Source: an uncultured Acidobacteriota bacterium
GTDB taxonomy: Bacteria; Acidobacteriota; UBA6911; CAINFC01
Direction: 5' to 3'
NCBI GenBank assembly: GCA_903847975.1
Contig: CAINFC010000258.1
Coordinates: forward strand, 1 to 56,283
Length of the DNA stretch: 56,283 nucleotides
Shown here: in pieces, positions 16,511-25,409 of the stretch
Layout of the letters: each line of letters opens with the position of its first letter
How positions within the stretch are numbered: position 1 is the stretch's first letter
Translations under genes and position numbers: made by a program
The notes under the pieces: model-generated
Told to the model about the DNA's origin: nothing
Databases searched by the model: none
What the model saw: only the letters and a program-made list of their open reading frames with translations

Positions 16511-17731
16511 ATGTCACGGATACGGATCGATCACGCGACGCTTGTGCTTCCTGACCGGCTGGTCCACGATCAATCCATATTCATCCGGGACGGAAAAATC
16601 GAGCAGGTCGGCCCCGCCGGTCCCATGGCCCCGCCGGTTGATCATTGCTTTGACCTGGGCGGGGACTATCTGGCGCCCGGGTTCATCGATCTGCACATCC
16701 ATGGCTCCGGCCCTTTTCTGATTAACAACGGACCGGAGGAGCTGGCCGGCCTTTCCGCCCTGCTGCCCCGGTACGGAGTTACCTCCTTTCTTCCTACCGT
16801 CACTCCCTCAACGAAGGGGCAGGAGGGTGAACTTTTATCGGCTCTGGCGGCCACCCGGACTTCGGGGGCTCAAATCGCCGGCTTTCACCTGGAGGGCCCT
16901 TTCCTGGCGCTGTCCGGCTCGCTGCCGCTCAAAGAGGCCGAAGCGCTGCCGGGCGACCGGGAGCGGGTGGAGCGGTTCATCCGGGGGTGCGATCCATACC
17001 CGGCGGTCTTCAGCATCTCCCCTGAATTTCCGGGTGTTCTCGATCTGATCCCTGCCATGATCCGCAGCGGGGCCCCGGTCTTCATGACCCACACGGCGGC
17101 CTCGGTGGAACAGACCCGGAAGGCGATCGATGCGGGCGTCAGGCATGCCACACACTTTTACGACGTCTTTCCTTCGCCGCCGGAAAAAGAGCCTGGGGTC
17201 CGACCCTGCGGGGCGGTGGAAGCGATCCTGGCGGACCCTGGCGTCACGGTCGACTTCATACTGGACGGAGAGCACGTCCACCCCGTCGCCTGCCAGATGG
17301 CGCTGGTCAGCAAGGGGGCGGGCGGTGTCTGCCTGATCACCGACGCCAATGTGGGGGCGGGCCTGCCGCCCGGGCCGGCCTACCGTTTTTCCGGCTATGA
17401 GGTGACCTTCGCCTATGAGGGCGCTCCGGCGCGCATAACCGCGGACGGACCCTCTCCGGGCGTTCTGGCCGGAAGCGGCCTCACCATGGATGCCGCGCTT
17501 CGGAATGCGGTTCGGCTGCTCGCCCTGGATCTGCCTCAGGCCGTCTCGCTGGTCAGCGCGAATCCGGCCCGGGTCATGGGCATCGCGGATCGCAAAGGAC
17601 AGATCGCTCCCGGTTACGACGCCGACCTGGTGCAGCTGACCAGCCGCCTGTCTGTCCGGCAGACATGGATTGCCGGACAGGCGCAGCTTACCGGCCGCAG
17701 TTCGCAGCCGTCTGATTCTGGTGGCGCTTAG
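16511..17731 (+). CDS. N-acetylglucosamine-6-phosphate deacetylase-like amidohydrolase
   Basis: The 406-residue cytoplasmic protein is of NagA length and order. It has an N-terminal beta-sandwich piece, then APGFIDLHIHGSG (H62, H64), FHLEGPF (E128, the metal-binding Glu of NagA), THTAA, HATHFYDVF, a FILDGEHVHP segment and LITDANVGAG. NagA removes acetate from GlcNAc-6-phosphate. Sequence around the substrate loops differs from typical NagA, so a related N-acyl amino-sugar substrate is possible. AGAGGA precedes the ATG. It ends 3 bp before the ceramidase-like gene. Confidence 0.85.
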   Translation: MSRIRIDHATLVLPDRLVHDQSIFIRDGKIEQVGPAGPMAPPVDHCFDLGGDYLAPGFIDLHIHGSGPFLINNGPEELAGLSALLPRYGVTSFLPTVTPSTKGQEGELLSALAATRTSGAQIAGFHLEGPFLALSGSLPLKEAEALPGDRERVERFIRGCDPYPAVFSISPEFPGVLDLIPAMIRSGAPVFMTHTAASVEQTRKAIDAGVRHATHFYDVFPSPPEKEPGVRPCGAVEAILADPGVTVDFILDGEHVHPVACQMALVSKGAGGVCLITDANVGAGLPPGPAYRFSGYEVTFAYEGAPARITADGPSPGVLAGSGLTMDAALRNAVRLLALDLPQAVSLVSANPARVMGIADRKGQIAPGYDADLVQLTSRLSVRQTWIAGQAQLTGRSSQPSDSGGA

Positions 17732-17734
17732 CAT

Positions 17735-19060
17735 ATGGGAACCCGATTGCTCGCCGGCGCGGCGGTTGCCGATATCACACCCCGCTCTTCTTCCTTTCTT
17801 TACGGTTATCCGCATGTCCGCCGCTATAGTACCGGGGTGCATGACCCCCTGTTGTCCGCTGCCCTCTACCTCAGCGATGGGGCCACGCAGGCGATGTTTC
17901 TCAGCAACGATCTGATCTGGGTGAGCAAAGAGACGACGCGTCGGATCAGAGAGCGGATCCGTTCCCAGGTGCCGGTTCCTGCCGGGCACATCATGATCAC
18001 CGCCAGCCACACCCATTCCGGTCCGATGACCCTGGATCTGCTGAGCAACGAGGCGGATCCGGTCGTGCCCAAAACCGATCCGGAATACGTTGACTTTCTG
18101 GAGGAGGCGATTGCCCGGGCTGCCGTAACAGCATTCCGGAATTCCGGGCCTGCGGAGGCGGGGCTGGCGGTCTCTCATGCGGAAGGGATCGGGACCCATC
18201 GGAGGGACCCGCAGAGCCCGGCCGATCCCCAGGTGCCGGTCTTTCTGGTCCGCCGTGCGCTCGATGCCCGACCGATCGCCTGCATGCTGGTCTACTCCAT
18301 GCACCCGACGGTACTGCATGAAGACTCCCTTCTGATCAGCGCGGACTTTCCCGGTATGGCGCGTCAGTTCCTGCAGGAGAAGGTCCTGGGGCGCGACTGT
18401 CCGGTTCTCTACCACACCGGACCCGCAGGAAACCAGAGCCCGAGGCACCGGGTACGTGCCAACAGCTTCCCGGAGGCCAGGCGCCTGGGATGTCTCCTTG
18501 GAAAATCGGTGGCCGAGGCCATGGAAAGGATCGTTTTCCGCCCGGACCACACGATTGCCTGTTCGCGGGTTTTGACGGATCTGCCCCGGCGGAGGATCCC
18601 CTCCTGTTCGGAGGCCCAGCAGAGAATGCGGGCGGCACGGGAGCGATTGGAGCTGTTGCGGGAGACGGGAGCGGCACGCGAGCAGATCCGGACCGCGGAA
18701 GTGGACTGGTTCGGTTCGGAAGAGTCATGGACGCTGGCCAAAGCCTCCGGGGAGGCCCGCCTCGAATCCTTTTATCGATCGGTCCTTCCTGCGGAAATTC
18801 AATCCATCCAGGTCGGGCCATGGAGTTTCGTCGGCTGGCCGGGCGAGGTTTTTGTCGAGTATTCCCTGTCCGTAAAAAAGCAGTTTCCCGATGTTTTTAT
18901 CATCTCGCTCGCCAATGGCGAACTGCAGGGCTATATCGTAACCCCGGAAGCGGAGGGCCAGGGGGCCTATGAAGCCGGCAACTCCCTCTTTGCCCCCGAA
19001 AGCGGTGCAATCCTGGTGGAGAAATCCAAAGAGCTGTTGTCCCGGAGGTCGCCGACATGA
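17735..19060 (+). CDS. Neutral/alkaline ceramidase-family amidase without a signal peptide
   Basis: The 441-residue protein matches the N-terminal catalytic domain of neutral ceramidases. It starts LAGAAVADITP, has the zinc ligand motif ASHTHSGP (H92, H94), a second His in YSMHPT (H190), and the nucleophile loop GNQSPR (S235), which corresponds to the GDVSPN motif. Known neutral ceramidases are secreted and cleave the amide of ceramide. This one starts straight into the domain with no export signal and lacks the usual C-terminal Ig-like domain. Sitting between NagA-like and kinase genes with 3-bp and overlapping junctions, it probably hydrolyses a soluble N-acyl substrate in the cytoplasm (inference). 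Confidence 0.85.
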   Translation: MGTRLLAGAAVADITPRSSSFLYGYPHVRRYSTGVHDPLLSAALYLSDGATQAMFLSNDLIWVSKETTRRIRERIRSQVPVPAGHIMITASHTHSGPMTLDLLSNEADPVVPKTDPEYVDFLEEAIARAAVTAFRNSGPAEAGLAVSHAEGIGTHRRDPQSPADPQVPVFLVRRALDARPIACMLVYSMHPTVLHEDSLLISADFPGMARQFLQEKVLGRDCPVLYHTGPAGNQSPRHRVRANSFPEARRLGCLLGKSVAEAMERIVFRPDHTIACSRVLTDLPRRRIPSCSEAQQRMRAARERLELLRETGAAREQIRTAEVDWFGSEESWTLAKASGEARLESFYRSVLPAEIQSIQVGPWSFVGWPGEVFVEYSLSVKKQFPDVFIISLANGELQGYIVTPEAEGQGAYEAGNSLFAPESGAILVEKSKELLSRRSPT

Positions 19061-20502
19061 AGCACAGGGAATTCGTCCTGGCGATCGATCTGGGAACGAC
19101 CTGCTTCAAAGCAGGACTTTGGGACCGGACCGGGCGCCTTGCCGGTCTGGTAAGCCGCCCGGTCGAAAAAGAAAAAGACGGCGTGCGCTGTGAGCTTCCC
19201 GTGCAGCGCTTCTGGGCAACCCTGAAAGAAATCATTGCGGCGGTCCTCGTACAGGCCGATGCCGGCGGCGAATCGGTCCGGGGTATCGGCTACGCTTCGC
19301 AGGCCAATACTTTTTTGCTTTTGGACCGGTCGCGAACCCCCCTGACCCCGCTTATATCATGGAGCGACCGGCGGGCTGCCGGAATGGGCGATGCCGGATG
19401 CGTTCCTCCATGGAACCGGCCGGACTTTCTGGCGGTGACCGGGCTGGGGCTATCCTCGGCCGAGTTTTGCCTCGTCAAGCTCCGCTGGCTGCGCGACCGG
19501 GAGCCGGAGGTGTGGCGGAGAGCGGTCCGGCTGCAAACCCTGTCCGACTGCCTGGTGTACGGCATGGCCGGGCAGGATTTGGGGGACGCGGGAACGGCCT
19601 CGCTCCTGGGAATCTGGGACTTGCGTCAGCAATGCTGGTGGCGGGAGGGACTGGAAACTGCGGATCTTGGCTTTCTCGAGCTCTCGCTTCCCTGTCTTCC
19701 GGGCGCTTTTGCAGGAAAGACCGGCAGGCAGGCCGGGGACCTGGTGGGGCTGCCGGAGGGAATTCCGGTGGCCATTGGAAGTCTGGATCATCACGCAGCG
19801 GCCCTGGGTGCGGGCTGCTGTTCGCCGGAGTTTCCGGGCGTTTCGGTGGGGACCGTGATCGCCTGCCTCCGCTACCAGGATCGCTTCGAGCCTCTGGCCG
19901 GGTGCGCCATGGGCCCGGGAACCCACACGTATCCTTACTACCGGCTGGCATTTGAACCGAACGGTACGGTGGCTTTGGATTCCTACCGGCATCAATATGG
20001 TTCCGATATGTCCATGGAGCAGATGCTTTCTCTTGCTTCCTCCGTACCGGAAGGAAGCGAGGGTCTGCAGGCCCGGGCTGCCGGAGAAGGCTTCCGGTTC
20101 GAGAACATCCGCCCGGAGCACGGGACAGGTCATTTCGTTCGCGCCCTGATGGAATCGACAGCTGCCGGTCTTGCCAACCTGATCGGGCAGGCCTGCCGGG
20201 ATCGCGCTCCGCGGAAAATTGCCGTCACCGGAGGCGGAAGCCGGAGTGATTTGTGGCTGCAGATCATGGCGAATGTGGCAGGGATGGATTTGGTCATCCC
20301 GGAATGCCGGGAAGCGGGCTGCCTGGGAGCCGGAATGCTGGCGGCCGTGAATGCCGGCTGGTTCCGGGATCTGCCCGAGGCCGTTACGGCCTGGAGCCGA
20401 TCCCACCGGGTGATCCGCCCCGATTCCGAATGCGCCGCCTTCTATCGCGACTGGCTTTCGGAGCGTGCCCGGGGCGAATCGGAACGGGGAGACTTTGTCT
20501 GA
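19057..20502 (+). CDS. FGGY-family carbohydrate kinase
   Basis: The 481-residue protein has the length and both domains of FGGY kinases. It has the phosphate-1 loop AIDLGTTCFKAGLWD, LISWSDRRA, the mid-domain GSLDHHAAALGAG and the C-terminal ATP site AVTGGGSRSDLWLQIMANV, followed by EAGCLGAGMLA. These enzymes phosphorylate sugars such as xylulose, gluconate, ribulose or glycerol; the specificity cannot be read here. The start overlaps the previous stop by 4 bases. It presumably primes the amino-sugar-derived substrate for deamination or aldol cleavage by the next two enzymes. Confidence 0.92.
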   Translation: MKHREFVLAIDLGTTCFKAGLWDRTGRLAGLVSRPVEKEKDGVRCELPVQRFWATLKEIIAAVLVQADAGGESVRGIGYASQANTFLLLDRSRTPLTPLISWSDRRAAGMGDAGCVPPWNRPDFLAVTGLGLSSAEFCLVKLRWLRDREPEVWRRAVRLQTLSDCLVYGMAGQDLGDAGTASLLGIWDLRQQCWWREGLETADLGFLELSLPCLPGAFAGKTGRQAGDLVGLPEGIPVAIGSLDHHAAALGAGCCSPEFPGVSVGTVIACLRYQDRFEPLAGCAMGPGTHTYPYYRLAFEPNGTVALDSYRHQYGSDMSMEQMLSLASSVPEGSEGLQARAAGEGFRFENIRPEHGTGHFVRALMESTAAGLANLIGQACRDRAPRKIAVTGGGSRSDLWLQIMANVAGMDLVIPECREAGCLGAGMLAAVNAGWFRDLPEAVTAWSRSHRVIRPDSECAAFYRDWLSERARGESERGDFV

Positions 20503-20534
20503 CCTGTCGAACTTGAATATGAAGGAGTGCAACC

Positions 20535-21467
20535 ATGAGCATCTTTGCGTATGACCCATCCCCCTTTGTTCCCTTCCGGGACAAGGCGACCCTGGAGCGT
20601 ATCAGGCGAATCACCAGAGAGGAAATCACCCGGCATCCGAATCCGGAGTTCCGGATCCGGGTGGTCAGGGATGCGGATGTCGAATTCATTTGGATTTCGG
20701 ACATGTTCTACCGGATCCACCGCTCCGCCGAGGAGGGGCGCAAGCTGGTCCTGATCCTTCCCAATCCCGCTTTTTCCTACCGGAAGCTGGCGCATCTGAT
20801 CAATCGCTTTCACCTGAAATGCCCTCACCTGCACGTCTTCATCATGGATGAGTATGCGGACCAGGACGGGAATATCGCGCCGGAAACATGGCCCCAGGGC
20901 TTCATGTACCAGTTCAAGAAATATTTCTACCAGGAGGTGGACCGGGAACTGCGGCCGCCGGAAGCGCAGCTATACGGTCCGACCACCGCCAATATCGGCA
21001 TTTACGGACAAATGATCCGCGATCTGGGCGGAGCGGACGCCTGTTACAGCGGGCCGGGATGGACGGGGCACCTGGCTTTCATCGAGCCCGATGCCCCGGA
21101 ATTCGATGCCGATCTGGAGGAGTGGAAGCGAATGGGGCCGCGGGTGGTCCGCCTGTCTCCGTTCACCATCGCCCAGAACTCGTTGCACGGCAGCTTCGGC
21201 CGAAGCGGCGATCTGGCTCTCGTGCCTCCCCGGGCAGCGACCATCGGCCCGGCCGAAGTGATCGCCGCCCGGTACCGGATGGACATGAACGCCCTGACGA
21301 TCGCGGGGACCCATGTCTCCTGGCAGCGTCTTATGACGCGACTCGCGGCTCACGGCCCGGTGACGCCCCGGGTGCCGACATCGATCCTCCAGACCCTGCC
21401 GACCGACTTCCTGATCGCGGAGTCCATTGCCGAAGACATCGCGCCGGATTGGGAAACGGCCTATTAA
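20535..21467 (+). CDS. Glucosamine-6-phosphate deaminase/isomerase-like protein
   Basis: The 310-residue protein is longer than E. coli NagB (266) but keeps its active-site landmarks: FIMDEYAD (D105, the proton-transfer Asp), GPGWTGHLAFIEP (H179, matching the GHIAF catalytic His), and the late TIGPAEVIAA...ALTIAG strands. It is cytoplasmic, with GAAGGAG before the ATG. The N-terminal 50 residues and the substrate loops differ from NagB, so it likely deaminates or isomerises a related amino-sugar phosphate. The gene lies 32 bp after the kinase and 26 bp before the aldolase-like gene. Confidence 0.8.
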   Translation: MSIFAYDPSPFVPFRDKATLERIRRITREEITRHPNPEFRIRVVRDADVEFIWISDMFYRIHRSAEEGRKLVLILPNPAFSYRKLAHLINRFHLKCPHLHVFIMDEYADQDGNIAPETWPQGFMYQFKKYFYQEVDRELRPPEAQLYGPTTANIGIYGQMIRDLGGADACYSGPGWTGHLAFIEPDAPEFDADLEEWKRMGPRVVRLSPFTIAQNSLHGSFGRSGDLALVPPRAATIGPAEVIAARYRMDMNALTIAGTHVSWQRLMTRLAAHGPVTPRVPTSILQTLPTDFLIAESIAEDIAPDWETAY

Positions 21468-21493
21468 TAATTAAGAATAAGGAGGGAAACAGG

Positions 21494-22390
21494 ATGATGG
21501 AGAAAGCGTTGCAATTCCGTGGCGTGATGACTGCGCTGGGAACCCCCCTCGACTCGAATGAGGACGTGCACGAGGAGGGGATGCGGGAGCAGATCCGGAT
21601 GCAGATGCGTGCGGGTGTCCACGGCCTCCTGGTGGCCGGCTCCATGGGTGCCATGCAGCTGCTCAAGGAGGAGACCTATGAAAAAGCCGTGGCGATCGCC
21701 GCCGACGAAGTCCGGGGGCGCTGCTTTCTGGTGGCCGGATGCGGCGACACCAGCCTGGAGCGCACCATGGCGAGAGTCAGGCGCATCGGGAGTTATCCGG
21801 TGGACGCCGTCGCCGTTGTGCCCCCCTTTTTTTTCAAGTTCACGCCCGCCGAGCTCTTCGATTACTTCCAGCGGCTGTCGGACCGGTGCCCGCTGCCGAT
21901 CTTCCTCTATGACAATCCCGTCTGGACCAAGCACACCCTGGATTTCGAGCTGGTGGTCGGGCTGTCCCGGCTGCCGCGCATCGCCGGTCTCAAGGCCTCC
22001 GGGGATTTTTTCCATTTTCGCCAGTGCGCGGAGTACTTCCGGGAATCCGGCGATTTTACGGTCCTGTCCGGGCAGACCAGTTTTCAGGACCTGTCGCTGC
22101 AGCTGGGCGCCCGGGGGATCGTGGACGGGCTGTTTGCGGTGGCGCCGGAGCTGGCCATGAACATGTGGAAATGTTTTTGCGCGAACGATCCGGCCGGAAT
22201 GGCGGAAGCGCAGAAAAAACTGCTGCAGCTCCTATCCTTCGTCCGCGTCGATTCTACCTTCGGCGGTTTCACCTCGGCCATGAATGCCAGAGGCGTGCCG
22301 GGCAACTTCGCCATCCGCCCGTTTGCCCCGCCCTCGGCAGAAGGAAGAAAAAAAGTTGAAAACATCCTGCGGGAGCTGGAACTGGTGTAG
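21494..22390 (+). CDS. DHDPS/N-acetylneuraminate lyase-family aldolase
   Basis: The 298-residue TIM barrel is of standard DapA/NanA length. The catalytic Tyr is in FLYDNPVW (Y139) and the Schiff-base Lys in IAGLKASGD (K167). The GTTGE-type carboxylate-binding loop is altered to AGSMGAMQ, arguing against dihydrodipicolinate synthase and for a sugar-acid aldolase or lyase. GGAGGG precedes the first of two tandem ATG codons. It ends the six-gene operon and would cleave the keto-sugar product to pyruvate or a related unit (inference). Confidence 0.87.
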   Translation: MMEKALQFRGVMTALGTPLDSNEDVHEEGMREQIRMQMRAGVHGLLVAGSMGAMQLLKEETYEKAVAIAADEVRGRCFLVAGCGDTSLERTMARVRRIGSYPVDAVAVVPPFFFKFTPAELFDYFQRLSDRCPLPIFLYDNPVWTKHTLDFELVVGLSRLPRIAGLKASGDFFHFRQCAEYFRESGDFTVLSGQTSFQDLSLQLGARGIVDGLFAVAPELAMNMWKCFCANDPAGMAEAQKKLLQLLSFVRVDSTFGGFTSAMNARGVPGNFAIRPFAPPSAEGRKKVENILRELELV

Positions 22391-22445
22391 GGCCTCGGGA
22401 AGACAGGAATACGTTGTGTCGGAAGCGATCCATTCTGATTTTGCA

Positions 22446-22474
22446 TTGACTTTGACTTCGCCCCACCTTACAAT
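22446..22474 (+). promoter_or_regulatory. Sigma70-like promoter upstream of the sulfatase gene
   Basis: TTGACT (22446-22451) and TACAAT (22469-22474) have a 17-base spacer, 21 bases before the sulfatase ATG. It suggests the sulfatase pair is transcribed separately from the operon before it. Confidence 0.7.
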
Positions 22475-22495
22475 AGGAATCGCTAAGGGAAAAAA

Positions 22496-24034
22496 ATGGA
22501 ATCGCCTGTCATCCCTAATCGCCGGAATTTTCTCGCCTCCGCTTCCACGATACTGACGCCGCGCAAACCTGCCGATAATATTACTGCCGGGGCGGCTGCC
22601 GCCGTAGAACCAAGGCCGGCGCCGACGGTCGCGCCGATGGCCTCGCGGCCCAATGTCCTCTACGTCATCCTGGAAGATGCGGGCCCGCATTTTGGCTGTT
22701 ACGGCGAGCCCCTGGTGCAGACCCCGCACCTCGACCGGTTTGCGGCGCAGGGCGTGCGTTTTGCCGACGCATTTTGCACCGCCCCGGTCTGCTCCGCCAG
22801 CCGCTCGGCGCTCATGACCGGCTGCTACCAGACCTACATTGGCTGCCACAACCACCGCACCTGGGAAGGGAGCAAAAAGCGCCTGCCGAAACCGGTGGCC
22901 CATCTCAGCGACTGGTTTCGCGCCGCCGGCTATTTCACCTGCAACCTGCAGCCGCAAACAAAAGCCCGGGCCAAGGGCGCCCGCGCCAAGCTCAACGGCC
23001 CCGGCGGCTCCGGGAAGATCGATCTCAACTTCCTCATCGACGCCCCGCAGCCCGGGGATCCCTTCGACGGCGATGACTGGTCCCAGCGCGCTCCGGGTCA
23101 GCCATTCTTTGCCCACATCACCATCATGGAAACGCACAAGGGCGCCGGTTGGGGCGTTGCCAGAGAGCAGCCCAAGCCGGAACGTGTCGATCCGGAGAAG
23201 CTTCAACTGCCGCCTTACTTCCCCGACCACCCCATCGCCCGCGACGAATACGCCAACTATCTCGATGCGATGCATCTCGTAGACGGCTACCTCGGCCGGT
23301 TGCTCGCGCGGCTCGAAAAGGACGGCCTGGCGCAGAACACCATCGTCGTGGTCTCGAGCGATCACGGCCCGCTGTTTCGCGGTAAACAGTTCCTCTACGA
23401 CAACGGCCTGCGCATCCCGCTGCTGGTGAAGTTCCCCGACGGTCGCGGAGCTGGAACCGTCGACCGTCGCCTCGCCTCCGGCGTCGATCTCGCCCCGACC
23501 CTGCTCGGCTTTGCCGGCGTTACTCCTCCGCCCGGCGCCGTCCACGGCCGCGACCTCTTCGCTCCCGGCGGGACGCACCCGACCCACGTCTTTGCCGCCC
23601 GTGACCGCATGGATACTTCCATCGATCGCATGCGGGCGGTGCGCACCGAACGTTTCAAATACATCCGCAACTACCTGCCGGCCGTGCCCTACATGCAGCA
23701 CAATGCCTACAAGGAAAAAAATTACCCGACCTGGAACCTGGTAAAGGCGCTGGCCAGGGAGGGCACCATCCGGCCGCCGGAGGCCGCGCTGCTGGCCTCC
23801 GCTGTCAAGCCCATCGAAGAACTCTACGACCTCGCTGCGGACCCTCATGAGGTCAAGAATCTCGCCGGCGAAGCCGGGCATGCCGCCACGCTCCTGGAAC
23901 TGCGCGGCCTGGTCGACGATTTCGTGCGCGACTTCGACCGCGGCACCGCGTACGAGGATCCCGTGGAAATCTTCCGCGGCTACAACGGTTTTCTCCCCGA
24001 AGAGGCGGGCCGCGGCAAGCCCGATCATTCCTGA
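22496..24034 (+). CDS. Secreted type I sulfatase (formylglycine-dependent)
   Basis: The 512-residue protein has an N-terminal Tat-like RRNFLAS motif and an Ala/Pro linker, then the sulfatase fold. It opens with PNVLYVILEDAGPHFGCYG (first metal Asp), and the formylglycine motif CSASR at C99 is followed by SALMTG. VVVSSDHGP and the GKQFLYDNGLRIPLLVK block supply later metal and sulfate ligands. Sulfatases of this type remove sulfate from glycans and require an anaerobic or FGE maturase, neither of which is in the window. Arginine codons are markedly CGC-rich compared with CGG-rich flanking genes, as in the next gene, suggesting acquisition from a different lineage. Confidence 0.9.
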   Translation: MESPVIPNRRNFLASASTILTPRKPADNITAGAAAAVEPRPAPTVAPMASRPNVLYVILEDAGPHFGCYGEPLVQTPHLDRFAAQGVRFADAFCTAPVCSASRSALMTGCYQTYIGCHNHRTWEGSKKRLPKPVAHLSDWFRAAGYFTCNLQPQTKARAKGARAKLNGPGGSGKIDLNFLIDAPQPGDPFDGDDWSQRAPGQPFFAHITIMETHKGAGWGVAREQPKPERVDPEKLQLPPYFPDHPIARDEYANYLDAMHLVDGYLGRLLARLEKDGLAQNTIVVVSSDHGPLFRGKQFLYDNGLRIPLLVKFPDGRGAGTVDRRLASGVDLAPTLLGFAGVTPPPGAVHGRDLFAPGGTHPTHVFAARDRMDTSIDRMRAVRTERFKYIRNYLPAVPYMQHNAYKEKNYPTWNLVKALAREGTIRPPEAALLASAVKPIEELYDLAADPHEVKNLAGEAGHAATLLELRGLVDDFVRDFDRGTAYEDPVEIFRGYNGFLPEEAGRGKPDHS

Positions 24035-24123
24035 GCCATGCATCCGTGCTTTCCCGTTTCCGCCGCACCGGCCGACCATCCCGGTTTCCCACACCCCTCC
24101 GGAGGGGCCGCCAGGAATAAAGA

Positions 24124-25236
24124 ATGGAAAAAGCCATGAATCGTCGCACCTTCATTCATTCCGCCGGCGCGGCTTCCGCTGGGCTCCCGGAGGTGGCCGC
24201 GGCCGCGGCCAAGGCATCCGTCAAGCCCCGCAACCGCACCTCCACCGTCATCGCCGCCTATTACCTCAACGCGCACATGTACACCTGCGTGCCGCGCCAC
24301 ATCCGCTACGACATGGAGTGGATGGCCGACATCGGAACCGCCTATGTGTGCGTCGGCGTCCTCGAGCAGGACCTGTTCGCCGCCTACGAAAATCATGCGC
24401 TGCTGGCCGCCGAGGCCGCCCGCGTGGGCATGAAAATCCTCGCGGTGCCGTCGCGCTGGGGCGGCCTTACGGCCGGTGCCCCCAAGGTGCCGAGCCTCTT
24501 CTCCATTCTGAACCCGCAGACCTGGATGGTGAACAGGAAGGGCTCCACCGCAGTCAATCCCCGCGTCTCCGGCGCGATCAGCAGCGTGCACCATCCCGAC
24601 ACGCTCCGGTTTTTCTGCGATACGCTGGCCGAACTGTACAAACAGCATCCCGCGCTGGCCGGCTTCATTATCGACGAACCCAAAGGCTTTCAGGTCGACC
24701 AATCGAAGATGGCTCTCCTCGCCCTCGGAGAGAACGCTCCGCTGCGCGCGCACCTTGCGGCCACCCGGGATTTCTTCGGCAAGGTCTGCGCCTTCGCTAA
24801 AGAGCGCTGGCCCGACAAGCTCACCATCCTCTTCCAGCAGGCGCATACCGGCGCTGAGGAGATCGCGGCCGGTGCCGGTGTGCCGCACCTCGACTACTAC
24901 GGTTGCGACGGTCGTCCGTGGACCCGGGAGGAGGACGACCGGATGGCCGGCGGGGGCGAAGGACAGGAGAGCGGCAAGGGCAAGATCCTCCTGAGCGGGA
25001 AAGGCGAAGCCTTTATCAGGGCCGCTCGCGCCGTGCCGGGTCGGAAGAGCTTTTTTCTGCTGGAAAATCACAACCTGCCTGCCTCCATGATCGGGGCCAT
25101 GGACCGCCGCTACTCCGAGGTGCTCGCGCTCCGTCCCGATATGGCCGCCTATTACTACTATCCGCGAAACGTCCAGGAGCCCGACCGGGCGATGGCGGTG
25201 ATCGGCAGGCACATCAGGGAGTTTACCCGGGGCTGA
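24124..25236 (+). CDS. Tat-exported TIM-barrel-like protein, possible glycoside hydrolase
   Basis: The 370-residue protein starts MEKAMNRRTFIHSAGAA, a clear Tat signal; ATG 24136 is an alternative start. The mature part has alternating strands and helices with a GFIIDEPKG strand (Glu at a strand end, typical of barrel hydrolases) and an HLDYYGCDGR segment. I do not recognise the family with certainty; it loosely resembles DUF4434-type barrels. AGGAAT lies upstream. It sits 89 bp after the sulfatase and shares its CGC-rich codon use and Tat export, so the two probably arrived and act together on a glycan (inference). Confidence 0.6.
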   Translation: MEKAMNRRTFIHSAGAASAGLPEVAAAAAKASVKPRNRTSTVIAAYYLNAHMYTCVPRHIRYDMEWMADIGTAYVCVGVLEQDLFAAYENHALLAAEAARVGMKILAVPSRWGGLTAGAPKVPSLFSILNPQTWMVNRKGSTAVNPRVSGAISSVHHPDTLRFFCDTLAELYKQHPALAGFIIDEPKGFQVDQSKMALLALGENAPLRAHLAATRDFFGKVCAFAKERWPDKLTILFQQAHTGAEEIAAGAGVPHLDYYGCDGRPWTREEDDRMAGGGEGQESGKGKILLSGKGEAFIRAARAVPGRKSFFLLENHNLPASMIGAMDRRYSEVLALRPDMAAYYYYPRNVQEPDRAMAVIGRHIREFTRG

Positions 25237-25409
25237 ACATGCCGCGAAACGCCTGCTGGGGTTCATGGATGAGCGATGAGGGGTATTCCCGAATTGGCCC
25301 GGGCGACGAAGAAGCGGGAAGGGAGCGCGGCTGGGGCAGAAAAAACGGTCTTTTAACGCCTTGTCTAATAACTGTTCCTATCAACTGTCGCAATTATGGG
25401 AGGTAGACT

